Shown: positions 1-7,257, counted from the first letter of the stretch. The stretch: DNA of 13,234 nucleotides from CAZNYN01 sp964577295 (GCA_964577295.1 CAZNYN010000052.1:1-13234), one strand, 5' to 3'. Translations and numbers: made by a program. The notes: generated by a model not told the origin, from the sequence alone.

Positions 1-438
1 CCTTAGGTGCTTGCGGGACATTCCAAAGCCATGTGAGAACAAAAATCCGCACTGCACGGAGGCTTGGTTTGGGGTATTGTGTGCTTCCTAACTGTGTGGG
101 TTTTGGGCTGTTTTTTTGAAGCATTTGGCTTATTTGTTTAGTATTTTCTTCAAATTTTTGAGAAAAATACAAACGGATCATTTACAAGATTTGTTGATAG
201 AATTCAAAGTTTTTAAATTTATTATGTTCAAAGATAGAGTATTTATACAGCTTTTTATAAACATTAAGTCAGAATCTGCACAAAAAAACCTTTGTTTTTT
301 TTGAGTTTGACACATAAGAATAAGGGTAATAGAATAATGTAACTGACAATAGACGGAATCTTTATTCCTCTGTGGTTCAGAACGGCTTCACCCAAGTATC
401 GGCAGTATAAATCAATTCATTTGAGGAGGAAACAAGAA
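1..438. other. Intergenic region upstream of first DUF3798 gene
   Basis: No gene is supported here. The first 115 or so bases are clearly richer in G and C than the AT-rich DNA that follows. They contain short open stretches in two plus-strand frames (2-91 and 3-119), but none has a recognisable product. From about 120 to 300 the DNA is very AT-rich with many A and T runs. At 282-301 an A7-C / G-T7 inverted repeat with a CTTT loop sits just upstream of the promoter at 307-335. The remainder, from about 342 to 438, is the probable 5' leader of the downstream gene, with only a small GGAAT-CTTT-ATTCC hairpin and no riboswitch that I recognise. Confidence 0.6.
307..335 (+). promoter_or_regulatory. 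Sigma70-type promoter of first DUF3798 gene
   Basis: TTGACA at 307-312 is a perfect -35 hexamer. It is followed after exactly 17 bases by TAGAAT at 330-335, which matches five of six bases of the -10 consensus. Transcription would begin near 342 and give a leader of about 97 nt before the ATG at 439. Hexamer quality and spacing suggest a strong constitutive promoter, as expected for an abundant binding protein. Confirmation would need 5'-end mapping. Confidence 0.7.
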
Positions 439-1641
439 ATGAAGAAAAGCCTTATCGTTCTTCTGTTAGTAGCACTCGCAGTAGTTTGCTCAGCTCCTGC
501 TTTTGCCGCTGACGCCAAGTTCCACATCGGTATCGTAACCGGAACAGTCTCCCAGAGTGAAGACGACCTCCGCGGCGCAGAACTCGCCATCCAGAAATAC
601 GGAGACGTCTCAAAAGGCGGTATGATCAAGCACCTCACATACCCTGACAACTTCATGTCAGAGATGGAAACGACGATTGCACAGATAGCCGGACTTGCCG
701 ATGACCCCAAGATGAAGGTTATCGTTGTCAACCAGGCTATTCCGGGAACAGCGGAAGCTTTCCGCCGTGTAAAAGAGAAGCGCCCCGACATTCTCTGCTT
801 CGCAGGTGAAGCCCACGAAGACCCGAACGTAATCGCGACAATAGCCGACGTTACAATCAACGCCGACTTTGTATCACGCGGATACCTCATCATCGACACA
901 GCGAAGAAGCTCGGATGCAAAACATTTGTCCATATCTCCTTCCCGCGTCATATGAGCTATGAAACACTCGGACGCCGCCGCAATATCATGGAGCAGGCTT
1001 GCAAAGACCTCGGCATTAAGTTCGTCTTTGAAACAGCTCCCGACCCCACGAGCGACGTGGGTGTTGCAGGCGCACAGCAGTTCATTCTTGAAAAGACACC
1101 CGCATGGGTTTCCAAGTACGGAAAGAACACAGCATTCTTCTGCACAAACGATGCTCACACGGAACCCCTTCTTAAGCAGCTTGCGAAGCACGGCGGATAC
1201 TTCATCGAAGCCGACCTTCCCTCACCGCTTATGGGCTATCCCGGAGCTCTCGGAATCGACCTTACAAAGGAAGCCGGCAAATGGCCCGTCATCCTTAAGA
1301 AGGTTGAGCAGGCAGTCATCAAGGCAGGAGCAAAAGGCCGCATGGGAACATGGGCATACTCCTACGGATACACAAACAGCATAGCTCTTGCAGAGTTCGG
1401 CAAGCGCGTTGTTGAGAAAAAAGCCAAGGTAACGAGCAAGAAAGACCTTATGGCTTGCTACGCTGAGTACACGCCGGGCGCGAAATGGAATGCCGGTTTC
1501 TACACAGACCTCGGAACAGGCGTAACCAATAAGAAGCACTTCCTCGTATATCAGGATACATACATTATGGGCAAGGGCTACATGAACGCCACATCCATAA
1601 AGGTTCCTGCCAAGTACGAAAAAATTAAGCTCGGTAAGTAA
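439..1641 (+). CDS. DUF3798-type exported protein, putative ABC solute-binding protein (paralogue 1)
   Basis: This encodes a 400-residue secreted protein, probably the periplasmic substrate-binding subunit of an ABC importer. Residues 1-23 form a type I signal peptide: KK, a hydrophobic core and an AFA cleavage site before ADAKF. The mature part begins with FHIG followed by a VSQSEDDLRGAE segment. It then shows the blocks PDNFMSEMETTI (69-80), FPRHMSYE (168-175), FFCTNDAHTEPLLKQ (233-247), DLPSPLMGYPGA (259-270) and GRMGTWAYSYG (300-310), all shared with the paralogue downstream. I recognise the whole as DUF3798-like; the alternating alpha/beta pattern fits a type I periplasmic-binding fold, which is inference. 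The ATG at 439 is preferred over the in-frame TTG at 421 because GAGGAGGA at 423-430 lies 8 bases before it and the signal peptide starts there. It is transcribed alone, between a strong promoter and a strong terminator. The substrate is unknown. Confidence 0.85.
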   Translation: MKKSLIVLLLVALAVVCSAPAFAADAKFHIGIVTGTVSQSEDDLRGAELAIQKYGDVSKGGMIKHLTYPDNFMSEMETTIAQIAGLADDPKMKVIVVNQAIPGTAEAFRRVKEKRPDILCFAGEAHEDPNVIATIADVTINADFVSRGYLIIDTAKKLGCKTFVHISFPRHMSYETLGRRRNIMEQACKDLGIKFVFETAPDPTSDVGVAGAQQFILEKTPAWVSKYGKNTAFFCTNDAHTEPLLKQLAKHGGYFIEADLPSPLMGYPGALGIDLTKEAGKWPVILKKVEQAVIKAGAKGRMGTWAYSYGYTNSIALAEFGKRVVEKKAKVTSKKDLMACYAEYTPGAKWNAGFYTDLGTGVTNKKHFLVYQDTYIMGKGYMNATSIKVPAKYEKIKLGK

Positions 1642-1645
1642 TAGC

Positions 1646-1659
1646 TTAACAATTGTTAA
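1646..1659. repeat. 14-bp perfect palindrome after first DUF3798 gene
   Basis: TTAACAATTGTTAA is a perfect 14-bp palindrome that begins four bases after the stop codon and lies 10 bases before the terminator stem. With no loop it would be a poor RNA hairpin, so a protein-binding site is more likely than an RNA structure, but chance in AT-rich DNA is also possible. Confidence 0.4.
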
Positions 1660-1669
1660 ATTAAAAAAC

Positions 1670-1716
1670 AAGAACAAAGCCCTCTTCCTTTTTATGGATG
1701 AGGGCTTTGTTCTTTT
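1670..1716 (+). terminator. Intrinsic terminator after first DUF3798 gene
   Basis: AAGAACAAAGCCCTC (1670-1684) pairs perfectly over 15 bp with GAGGGCTTTGTTCTT (1700-1714) across a 15-nt loop. The downstream arm ends in TTCTTTT, and an A-run precedes the upstream arm. The stem is long enough to isolate the first DUF3798 gene from the second. The reverse orientation could also work weakly. Confidence 0.85.
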
Positions 1717-1811
1717 AACTGATATATTAGCTGATTTGTTTAATATCTGTTTTTTGCAATTAGAAAAGATAACATAAAAGTTATAAATTTTTTATAAAAT
1801 TAGTGAAATAT

Positions 1812-1840
1812 ATTCTGAAATACAGTGGCTATTTCAGAAT
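1812..1840. promoter_or_regulatory. Candidate operator: 11-bp inverted repeat upstream of second DUF3798 promoter
   Basis: ATTCTGAAATA (1812-1822) and TATTTCAGAAT (1830-1840) are perfect reverse complements separated by 7 bases. The centre is 40 bp upstream of the -35 element at 1866 and about 74 bp upstream of the likely start site. No T-run follows, so it is not a terminator. Size, symmetry and position fit an activator or regulator binding a dimeric site, which is inference. I found no full copy upstream of the first DUF3798 gene, the ABC operon or rnfC. Confidence 0.5.
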
Positions 1841-1865
1841 TTACTCACAATATACTTTTTTGAGA

Positions 1866-1893
1866 TTGACATTTCGGTGTGAAGGAATATTAT
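1866..1893 (+). promoter_or_regulatory. Sigma70-type promoter of second DUF3798 gene
   Basis: A perfect TTGACA at 1866-1871 is followed after 16 bases by TATTAT at 1888-1893, five of six bases of the -10 consensus. A start near 1900 would leave a leader of about 105 nt. Together with the terminator at 1670-1716 this makes the second DUF3798 gene an independent transcription unit. Confidence 0.6.
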
Positions 1894-1988
1894 TATATAG
1901 GTGGGTTTCGCAGTCGTCTGATACTTCAATGGGCGCGTCTATCTATCCGGATGATATGCCGTAACATATCAAAATCCAAAACTTTTTC

Positions 1989-1995
1989 AAGGGGG
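1989..1995 (+). promoter_or_regulatory. Ribosome binding site that fixes the start of the second DUF3798 gene
   Basis: AAGGGGG lies 9 bases before the ATG at 2005. It supports starting there rather than at the GTG at 1879, because the predicted signal peptide also begins exactly at this ATG. Confidence 0.7.
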
Positions 1996-2004
1996 AATAG
2001 TTTC

Positions 2005-3198
2005 ATGAGAAGAGCAGCTTTATGTTTCGCTTTTGCAGCGCTTATTACAGCGTTGTTCTGCGGCACGGCTCTCGCGGCAGCACCTTTCCATATCGGTGTT
2101 GCGACACTTACCGTATCGCAGGCTGAAGACACATACCGCGGTGCTGAGCGTCTTATCAAGGAGTACGGTGATGTTAAGGACGGCGGCATGATTCGCCACG
2201 TCACAATGCCCGATAATTTTATGTCTGAGATGGAAACAACAATATCCCAGATAGTCGGACTTGCCGATGACCCGAAAGTTAAGGTTATCGTCGTTGATGA
2301 CGCTATTCCCGGAACAACGGAAGCATTCCGCCGCGTAAAGGAAAAGAGGAAGGACATCCTCTGCTTTGCAGGCGAGCCTCAGGAAGACCCGAACGTAATC
2401 ACAAGCACAGCTGACTTTGCAATCGGCGTTGACAACATTATGCGCGGATATCTTATCATCAACACAGCGAAGAAGCTCGGAGCGAAGACATTTGTACATA
2501 TCTCCTTCCCGCGCCACATGAGCTATGAGCTCCTCTCCCGCCGCAAGGCAATAATGGAGCAGGCATGCAAAGACCTCGGACTTAAGTTCGCTTTTGAAAC
2601 AGCTCCCGACCCCACGAGCGACGTGGGTGTAGCAGGCGCTCAGCAGTTCATTCTTGAAAAGGTTCCCGCATGGGTTCAGAAGTACGGAAAAGAGACAGCT
2701 TTCTTCTGCACAAACGATGCTCAGACAGAGCCTCTTCTGAAGCAGGTCGCAAAGCAGGGAGCTCTCTTCGTTGAACCCGACCTTCCTTCACCGCTTATGG
2801 GCTACCCCGGAGCATTCGGAATCGACCTTAAGAAGGAAGCAGGCGACTGGCCCGCAATCATGAAGAAAGTCGAAAAGACCGTTGTTTCCGCAGGCGGAAA
2901 AGGACGCATGGGAACATGGGCTTACTCCTACGGATGGAGCACAACATGCGCCTTGGCAGAATACGGCAAGCGTATAGTTGAAAAGAAAGCCAAGCTTTAT
3001 AACCTGAAAGACCTCTGGAAGTGCTATGACAAGTACACACCGGGCGCAGCATGGAACGGAGCTCCCTACTATGATATGGCGAAGGATATGAAGATAAAGA
3101 AGTTTACTCTCGTCTATCAGGATACATATGTGTTTGGCAAGGGATACATGAAAGCAACAGAAGTTAAAGTACCGGCAAAATATTTGAAGCTCAAATAG
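2005..3198 (+). CDS. DUF3798-type exported protein, putative ABC solute-binding protein (paralogue 2)
   Basis: This 397-residue paralogue of the preceding gene has the same length and the same conserved blocks. Examples are VSQAEDTYRGAE, PDNFMSEMETTI, FPRHMSYE, FFCTNDAQTEPLLKQ, DLPSPLMGYPGA and GRMGTWAYSYG. Residues 1-24 form a type I signal peptide (two Arg, a hydrophobic core, TALA cleavage before AAPFHIG). Differences cluster in surface-like segments (for example VDDAIPGTTEAF against VNQAIPGTAEAF) and in the last 80 residues, so the two proteins may differ in affinity or ligand. It is followed by a moderate terminator and then the ABC operon, so some read-through into the transporter is possible. 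The cysteine in the signal region (LFCGTALA) has Phe at -1 and does not form a proper lipobox. The role as binding protein for the downstream importer is inferred from the fold-like pattern and the neighbourhood. Confidence 0.85.
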   Translation: MRRAALCFAFAALITALFCGTALAAAPFHIGVATLTVSQAEDTYRGAERLIKEYGDVKDGGMIRHVTMPDNFMSEMETTISQIVGLADDPKVKVIVVDDAIPGTTEAFRRVKEKRKDILCFAGEPQEDPNVITSTADFAIGVDNIMRGYLIINTAKKLGAKTFVHISFPRHMSYELLSRRKAIMEQACKDLGLKFAFETAPDPTSDVGVAGAQQFILEKVPAWVQKYGKETAFFCTNDAQTEPLLKQVAKQGALFVEPDLPSPLMGYPGAFGIDLKKEAGDWPAIMKKVEKTVVSAGGKGRMGTWAYSYGWSTTCALAEYGKRIVEKKAKLYNLKDLWKCYDKYTPGAAWNGAPYYDMAKDMKIKKFTLVYQDTYVFGKGYMKATEVKVPAKYLKLK

Positions 3199-3216
3199 CA
3201 AAAAATAAACCAGTAC

Positions 3217-3258
3217 GGCCGAAGTTCCTTCTGTTGCAGACGGACTTCGGCCTTTCTT
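3217..3258 (+). terminator. Intrinsic terminator after second DUF3798 gene
   Basis: GGCCGAAGT (3217-3225) pairs with ACTTCGGCC (3244-3252). Two more G-C pairs lie inside past a one-base bulge, and TTTCTT follows. The short and interrupted T-tract makes it weaker than the terminator at 1670-1716, so partial read-through to the ABC operon is plausible. Confidence 0.7.
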
Positions 3259-3324
3259 ATCAAAAACTTATATTTTTATGTAAAAAACTTCAAAAAAATA
3301 ATGTTAATGTATTTACACCTTATA

Positions 3325-3354
3325 TTTAGACGAAAATCAAAAAAGATGTATAAT
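3325..3354 (+). promoter_or_regulatory. Probable promoter of the ABC importer operon
   Basis: A perfect TATAAT -10 hexamer lies at 3349-3354. The best -35 is a weak TTTAGA (3325-3330) at 18-base spacing, matching four of six bases. A start near 3361 gives a leader of about 110 nt. The poor -35 suggests lower expression than the binding-protein genes or dependence on an activator. Confidence 0.5.
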
Positions 3355-3471
3355 ATTGTAATGTATGGGAAAGAGAAACCCTTTCGTTTTTTTCGGGGGT
3401 TGTCTTGTTCTTTCTCAAGCAAATAAATTGCCCCACACAGAGTCATATGTTTAAGAAATGAGGCGAAGCGA

Positions 3472-5103
3472 ATGTCCATAGGAGTACCTCTCCTGAAAAT
3501 GGAGAATATTGGGAAGGAATACTTTGGCAATAGGGTTCTTGCCGACGTAAGCTTCTCCCTTATGCCGGGCGAGATAATGGGCTTGGTTGGGGAGAACGGT
3601 GCAGGAAAATCCACATTGATGAATATTCTTTTCGGCATGTCTGTTATCGAAGAAACAGGCGGACACGAGGGAAAGATTTTTATTGACGGGGAAGAAACGC
3701 ATTTCAAAGATCCTTTTGACGCACTTGAAGCCGGAATAGGCATGGTTCACCAGGAATTTTCACTGATACCGGGATTCACTGCCACGGAGAACATTCTTCT
3801 GAACAGAGAATCCACAAAGTACAATCCTCTTGTAGAGGTTTTCGGTGACAGACTCAAAACCCTTGACAGAGCCGAAATGCTCACACGCTCGACAAAAGCT
3901 ATAAACACACTGGGCGTTGCTTTGTCACCAGACACACTGATAAGCGAAATGCCCGTCGGGCACAAGCAGTTTACCGAAATAGCAAGAGAAATCGACCGTA
4001 AGAAAACACGCCTTTTAGTTCTTGACGAACCGACGGCAGTCCTTGCGGAATCGGAAGCCACAGTTCTCATTCATGCACTGAAGAAACTTGCCGCACAAGG
4101 AATCGCAATTATATTTATTTCACACAGGCTTCAGGAAATTATTGACCTCTGCGACAAACTTATCGTTCTCCGCGACGGAAAAGTAATCCAAGAATCTTCA
4201 ACAAAGAATACCGACGTACGCCAGATAGCCAGCTGGATGGTGGGACGCCAGATAGCCGCCGACGCAGCTCCTGCAGACGAGAGCGAGAAAAAATTCGGAG
4301 ACGTTGTGCTGAAGACGGAGCATCTCTGGGTTGACATGCCCGGAGAGACTGTCCGCGATGTGTCGATAGAGGTTCGCGAGGGCGAAATATTCGGTCTCGG
4401 CGGTCTTGCCGGACAGGGCAAAGTCGGAATTTCAAACGGCATAATGGGACTTTACATAGCCGGCGGAAAGGTTTTTCTCAAGGGCAAGGAAATTAAGCTC
4501 AATGATCCTGACGCATCTCTGAAAGAGGGAATGGCATTCGTTTCCGAAGACCGCCGCGGCGTAGGTCTTCTCCTCGAAGAAGGAATAGACTGGAATGTCA
4601 CATTTACCGCACTTCAGGTGCAGGAGAAGTTTGTAAAGCATCTTATGGGCGGTCTTGTTAAGTGGCGCGATGACAAAGCCATCACGGAATGCGCCGAAAA
4701 TTACATCAAGGCTCTTGAAATTCGCTGCACCGGCTCTAAGCAGAGAGCTATAGAGCTCTCCGGCGGAAACCAGCAGAAGGTATGCCTTGCAAAGGCTTTT
4801 GCCGTTGACCCCAAGATTCTCTTTGTCTCCGAGCCAACGCGCGGAATCGACGTCGGAGCCAAGAAGCTTGTCCTCGACACCCTGCGCAAGGTCAACAAGG
4901 AAGAGGGAACAACGATAATAATGACATCTTCCGAACTTGAAGAGCTGCGTTCGATTTGCGACCGTATAGCTATTATCAACGAAGGAAAAGTTTCGGGCGT
5001 GCTTCCGGCGAAATCACCGGCGGAAGAGTTCGGTCTTCTCATGCTCGGAAATGTTGCGGAAAGTGATTCCGCATCTGAAACAAATGAAGAGGGCGGCAGG
5101 TGA
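3472..5103 (+). CDS. ABC importer ATPase with two nucleotide-binding domains
   Basis: This 543-residue cytoplasmic protein is a fused double ATPase of the RbsA/MglA/YufO type that energises an importer. Domain 1 (about 8-260) has Walker A GENGAGKST (40-48), the Q-loop Gln at 94, Walker B LLVLDEPT (181-188) and the H-loop His at 218. Its signature is degenerate (MPVGHKQ, 160-166, instead of LSxGxxQ). Domain 2 (about 275-530) has an altered Walker A GLAGQGKVG (311-319), the SEDRRGVGLL stretch typical of this family, an intact signature LSGGNQQKV (429-437) and Walker B ending SEPTRGID, with Ser453 where Asp is usual. Only the site made by domain 1 Walker motifs and the domain 2 signature looks fully competent. 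The start follows GAGG at 3460-3463. The stop overlaps the possible GTG start of the first permease, indicating translational coupling. Genes for two different permeases follow directly. Confidence 0.93.
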   Translation: MSIGVPLLKMENIGKEYFGNRVLADVSFSLMPGEIMGLVGENGAGKSTLMNILFGMSVIEETGGHEGKIFIDGEETHFKDPFDALEAGIGMVHQEFSLIPGFTATENILLNRESTKYNPLVEVFGDRLKTLDRAEMLTRSTKAINTLGVALSPDTLISEMPVGHKQFTEIAREIDRKKTRLLVLDEPTAVLAESEATVLIHALKKLAAQGIAIIFISHRLQEIIDLCDKLIVLRDGKVIQESSTKNTDVRQIASWMVGRQIAADAAPADESEKKFGDVVLKTEHLWVDMPGETVRDVSIEVREGEIFGLGGLAGQGKVGISNGIMGLYIAGGKVFLKGKEIKLNDPDASLKEGMAFVSEDRRGVGLLLEEGIDWNVTFTALQVQEKFVKHLMGGLVKWRDDKAITECAENYIKALEIRCTGSKQRAIELSGGNQQKVCLAKAFAVDPKILFVSEPTRGIDVGAKKLVLDTLRKVNKEEGTTIIMTSSELEELRSICDRIAIINEGKVSGVLPAKSPAEEFGLLMLGNVAESDSASETNEEGGR

Positions 5104-5108
5104 TCGGT

Positions 5109-6155
5109 ATGAAAGAAAAACTTCAGGCATTTATTGAAAACGCCGGATGGCCAAGAATTATCATAGGGCTGTTCCTTTTCTCGCTCTTTGTGGCTGCTCC
5201 GTTTGTCGGAGTGCGCCTTGACGCGTCTCTGTCGGACACTCTGGTTCGTGTCGGCATGAACGGAGTTCTTGTCCTGGCAATGGTTCCCATGGTTCAGTCG
5301 GGCTGCGGACTCAATTTCGGTCTGCCGCTTGGAATCATAGCGGGACTTCTCGGAGCCGTAACATCAATTCAGATAGGTATTCCGGGCAGCATAGGCTTCC
5401 TCATTGCAATGGGCATAGCAGTTCCCATCGCTGTCGTGCTAGGATGGCTCTACGGCCAGCTTCTTAACAGGGTTAAGGGCGACGAAATGATGATTGCCAC
5501 ATACGTAGGCTTCTCCTCTGTCGCGGTTATGTGCATAGCATGGCTCCTGCTCCCTTACACCAGCCCCACAATGATTTGGGGATACGGCGGATCCGGACTC
5601 AGAACCACAATCAGCGTCGAAGGCTTCTGGCTCAACGCATTGAGCAAGTATCTGAACATCCAGATAGGCGAGTTCTTCTACATTCCCGTAGGAATGTATC
5701 TCTTCTTTGCTCTTATGGTGTTCCTGGTATGGGCGTTCTTCCGTACAAAGGTCGGAACAGCCGTCACGGCAGTCGGTTCAAATCCTGAGTTTGCAAGAGC
5801 ATCAGGTATCGACGTCGATAAGATGCGCACTGTTTCCGTCATTCTTTCGACGGTCTTAGGCGCTATAGGAATTTTGGTCTACGAGCAGAGCTTCGGATTC
5901 ATCCAGCTCTACATGGGCCCGTTCTATATGGCATTCCCCGCAGTTGCTGCCATATTGCTCGGCGGTGCTTCCGTCAATAAGGCATCCATGGTCAATGTCG
6001 TAGTCGGTGCGTTTCTATTCCAGGGAATACTCACAATGACTCCTTCCGTCATCAACAGCGTAATGCAGACAGACATGTCTGAGGTTATAAGAATAATCGT
6101 AAGTAACGGCATGATTCTTTATGCCCTTACCAGGAAAGTGATGGTGAAACGCTAA
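5109..6155 (+). CDS. ABC importer permease 1 (BPD_transp_2 family)
   Basis: This 348-residue inner-membrane permease has about eight to ten hydrophobic segments. The loop thought to contact the ATPase is visible at 219-237 (TAVGSNPEFARASGIDVDK), matching the EAA-like G.N...A...GI pattern of the family. AILLGGASV at 281-289 is another family hallmark, and LLNRVKGDEMM.ATY (118-131) corresponds to the usual KG.E...T segment. I chose ATG 5109 because AGGTGA at 5098-5103 sits 5 bases before it. A GTG at 5100, overlapping the ATPase stop and preceded by GAGGG at 5089, is an alternative that adds three residues. The stop codon overlaps the next start by one base. With the second permease it should form a heterodimeric channel. 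The substrate cannot be read from the sequence. Confidence 0.9.
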   Translation: MKEKLQAFIENAGWPRIIIGLFLFSLFVAAPFVGVRLDASLSDTLVRVGMNGVLVLAMVPMVQSGCGLNFGLPLGIIAGLLGAVTSIQIGIPGSIGFLIAMGIAVPIAVVLGWLYGQLLNRVKGDEMMIATYVGFSSVAVMCIAWLLLPYTSPTMIWGYGGSGLRTTISVEGFWLNALSKYLNIQIGEFFYIPVGMYLFFALMVFLVWAFFRTKVGTAVTAVGSNPEFARASGIDVDKMRTVSVILSTVLGAIGILVYEQSFGFIQLYMGPFYMAFPAVAAILLGGASVNKASMVNVVVGAFLFQGILTMTPSVINSVMQTDMSEVIRIIVSNGMILYALTRKVMVKR

Positions 6156-7255
6156 TGGCAAACAAAAATAAAGGCTCTATGAGCTTAAAGACAATAATTG
6201 CTAACAATGCGGTTCCTATCATCTTTATAGCTCTTTCCGCAATAGCAATTCCTATCTCCGGTTTTTCCGGCACATATTTGATTCAGGAAATGCTGACGCG
6301 CCTTGCGCGAAACTCCTTCCTCGTCCTCTCTCTGCTTATTCCTATATTGGCGGGTATGGGACTGAACTTCGGTATGGTCTTGGGTGCGATGGCAGGTCAG
6401 ATAGGCATGATATTCGTCACAGACTGGGCCGTTGTCGGAGTTCCAGGCATGATACTCGCGGGAATGATAGGCACGCCTATAGCAATGGTTCTGGGCTATA
6501 TATGCGGAGCCGTTCTGAACAGAGCCAAGGGACGCGAAATGGTTACATCATACATCCTCGGATTCTTCATTAACGGTGTATACCAGCTTATAGTCCTCTA
6601 CTGCATGGGCAATATCATTCCGATATCCAACCCGCAGCTCGTGCTTTCACGCGGCTACGGCATACGCAATGCTATAAACCTTACAGGTCTCCGTCACGTG
6701 CTTGACAATCTCATCCCTCTTAAGATAATGACTGTTGACATCCCCATGGCGACATTCATATTCATAGGAGCCTTCTGCCTCTTCATAGTGTGGTTCCGCC
6801 GCACGAAGCTCGGCCAGGATATGAGAGCGCTAGGCCAGGACATGAAGGTTGCGGAGGAAGCAGGTATCCCCGTAGAGCGCACGCGTATAATAGCAATCCT
6901 TATCTCAACAGTGCTCGCATGCTTCGGACAGATAATATTCCTTCAGAATATCGGTACAATGAATACGTATAACAGCCACGAACAGGCAGGTATGTTTGCT
7001 ATAGCGGCACTTCTCATAGGCGGAGCTTCCGTCAGCCGTGCGACAATTACCAACGTATTTGTCGGAGTCACGCTTTTCCACCTCATGTTCGTTGTCTCCC
7101 CGATGGCAGGCAAGGAGCTTATCGGACAGGCTCAGCTTGGCGAATACTTCCGCGTATTCGTATCATACGGCATAATAGCATTGGCCCTTGTGCTTCACGC
7201 ATGGAAGCGTATGCGTGACAAGGCAGAAGCGCGCCGCAGCCTGAGAGGAGAATAA
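6155..7255 (+). CDS. ABC importer permease 2 (BPD_transp_2 family)
   Basis: This 366-residue polytopic membrane protein is the second, distinct half of the importer channel. It mirrors permease 1 in layout. VLNRAKGREMVTSY (120-133) and the coupling loop RALGQDMKVAEEAGIPVER (224-242) are followed by LLIGGASVSRATI near 287-298. The N-terminus is Lys-rich and the C-terminus ends in a basic tail (KRMRDKAEARRSLRGE), which by the positive-inside rule puts both ends in the cytoplasm. The ATG overlaps the TAA of permease 1 as TAATG. Two divergent permeases plus one fused ATPase is the pattern of BMP/nucleoside and branched-chain-like importers rather than of ribose or galactose importers, which usually use one permease gene. 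Confidence 0.9.
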   Translation: MANKNKGSMSLKTIIANNAVPIIFIALSAIAIPISGFSGTYLIQEMLTRLARNSFLVLSLLIPILAGMGLNFGMVLGAMAGQIGMIFVTDWAVVGVPGMILAGMIGTPIAMVLGYICGAVLNRAKGREMVTSYILGFFINGVYQLIVLYCMGNIIPISNPQLVLSRGYGIRNAINLTGLRHVLDNLIPLKIMTVDIPMATFIFIGAFCLFIVWFRRTKLGQDMRALGQDMKVAEEAGIPVERTRIIAILISTVLACFGQIIFLQNIGTMNTYNSHEQAGMFAIAALLIGGASVSRATITNVFVGVTLFHLMFVVSPMAGKELIGQAQLGEYFRVFVSYGIIALALVLHAWKRMRDKAEARRSLRGE

Positions 7256-7257
7256 TT

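Larger units (their letters stand above)
1642..2004. other. Intergenic region between the two DUF3798 genes
   Basis: There is no gene in these 363 bases. In order they hold a 14-bp perfect palindrome (1646-1659), a strong terminator (1670-1716), an AT-rich stretch with a TTATAAA/TTTATAA hairpin (1781-1797), an 11-bp inverted repeat (1812-1840), a promoter (1866-1893) and a leader of about 105 nt. A GTG at 1879 opens the frame of the second DUF3798 gene earlier, but the segment it would add overlaps the promoter and precedes the signal peptide, so I treat it as non-coding. Confidence 0.7.

Noticed and set aside
227..233. TTCAAAG repeats upstream of the first DUF3798 gene (203-209, 227-233) and before rnfC (7989-7995)
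   Set aside because: A 7-base match in AT-rich DNA is expected by chance, and position relative to the promoters differs.
116..304. 62-residue open frame in the AT-rich upstream DNA
   Set aside because: It begins at TTG without a ribosome site, has a Phe/Lys/Ile-rich composition typical of random AT-rich translation, and ends just before the promoter.
342..438. Riboswitch in the leader of the first DUF3798 gene
   Set aside because: I could find only one 5-bp hairpin and no conserved core of a known riboswitch class; the leader is too short for most classes.
439..507. Lipoprotein signal in the DUF3798 proteins because of a Cys near the end of the hydrophobic core
   Set aside because: The residue before Cys is Val in the first and Phe in the second, not Gly, Ala or Ser, and both have good AxA-type signal peptidase I sites a few residues later.
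417..920. Long open frame on the minus strand opposite the first DUF3798 gene
   Set aside because: It is antisense to a gene with a clear signal peptide and a conserved paralogue. Its translation shows no family motif, and a similar shadow frame occurs opposite the second paralogue.
1879..2004. N-terminal extension of the second DUF3798 protein from a GTG start
   Set aside because: The extension overlaps the -10 element, lacks a ribosome site and would place 42 residues before a well-formed signal peptide. The ATG at 2005 has AAGGGGG at good spacing.
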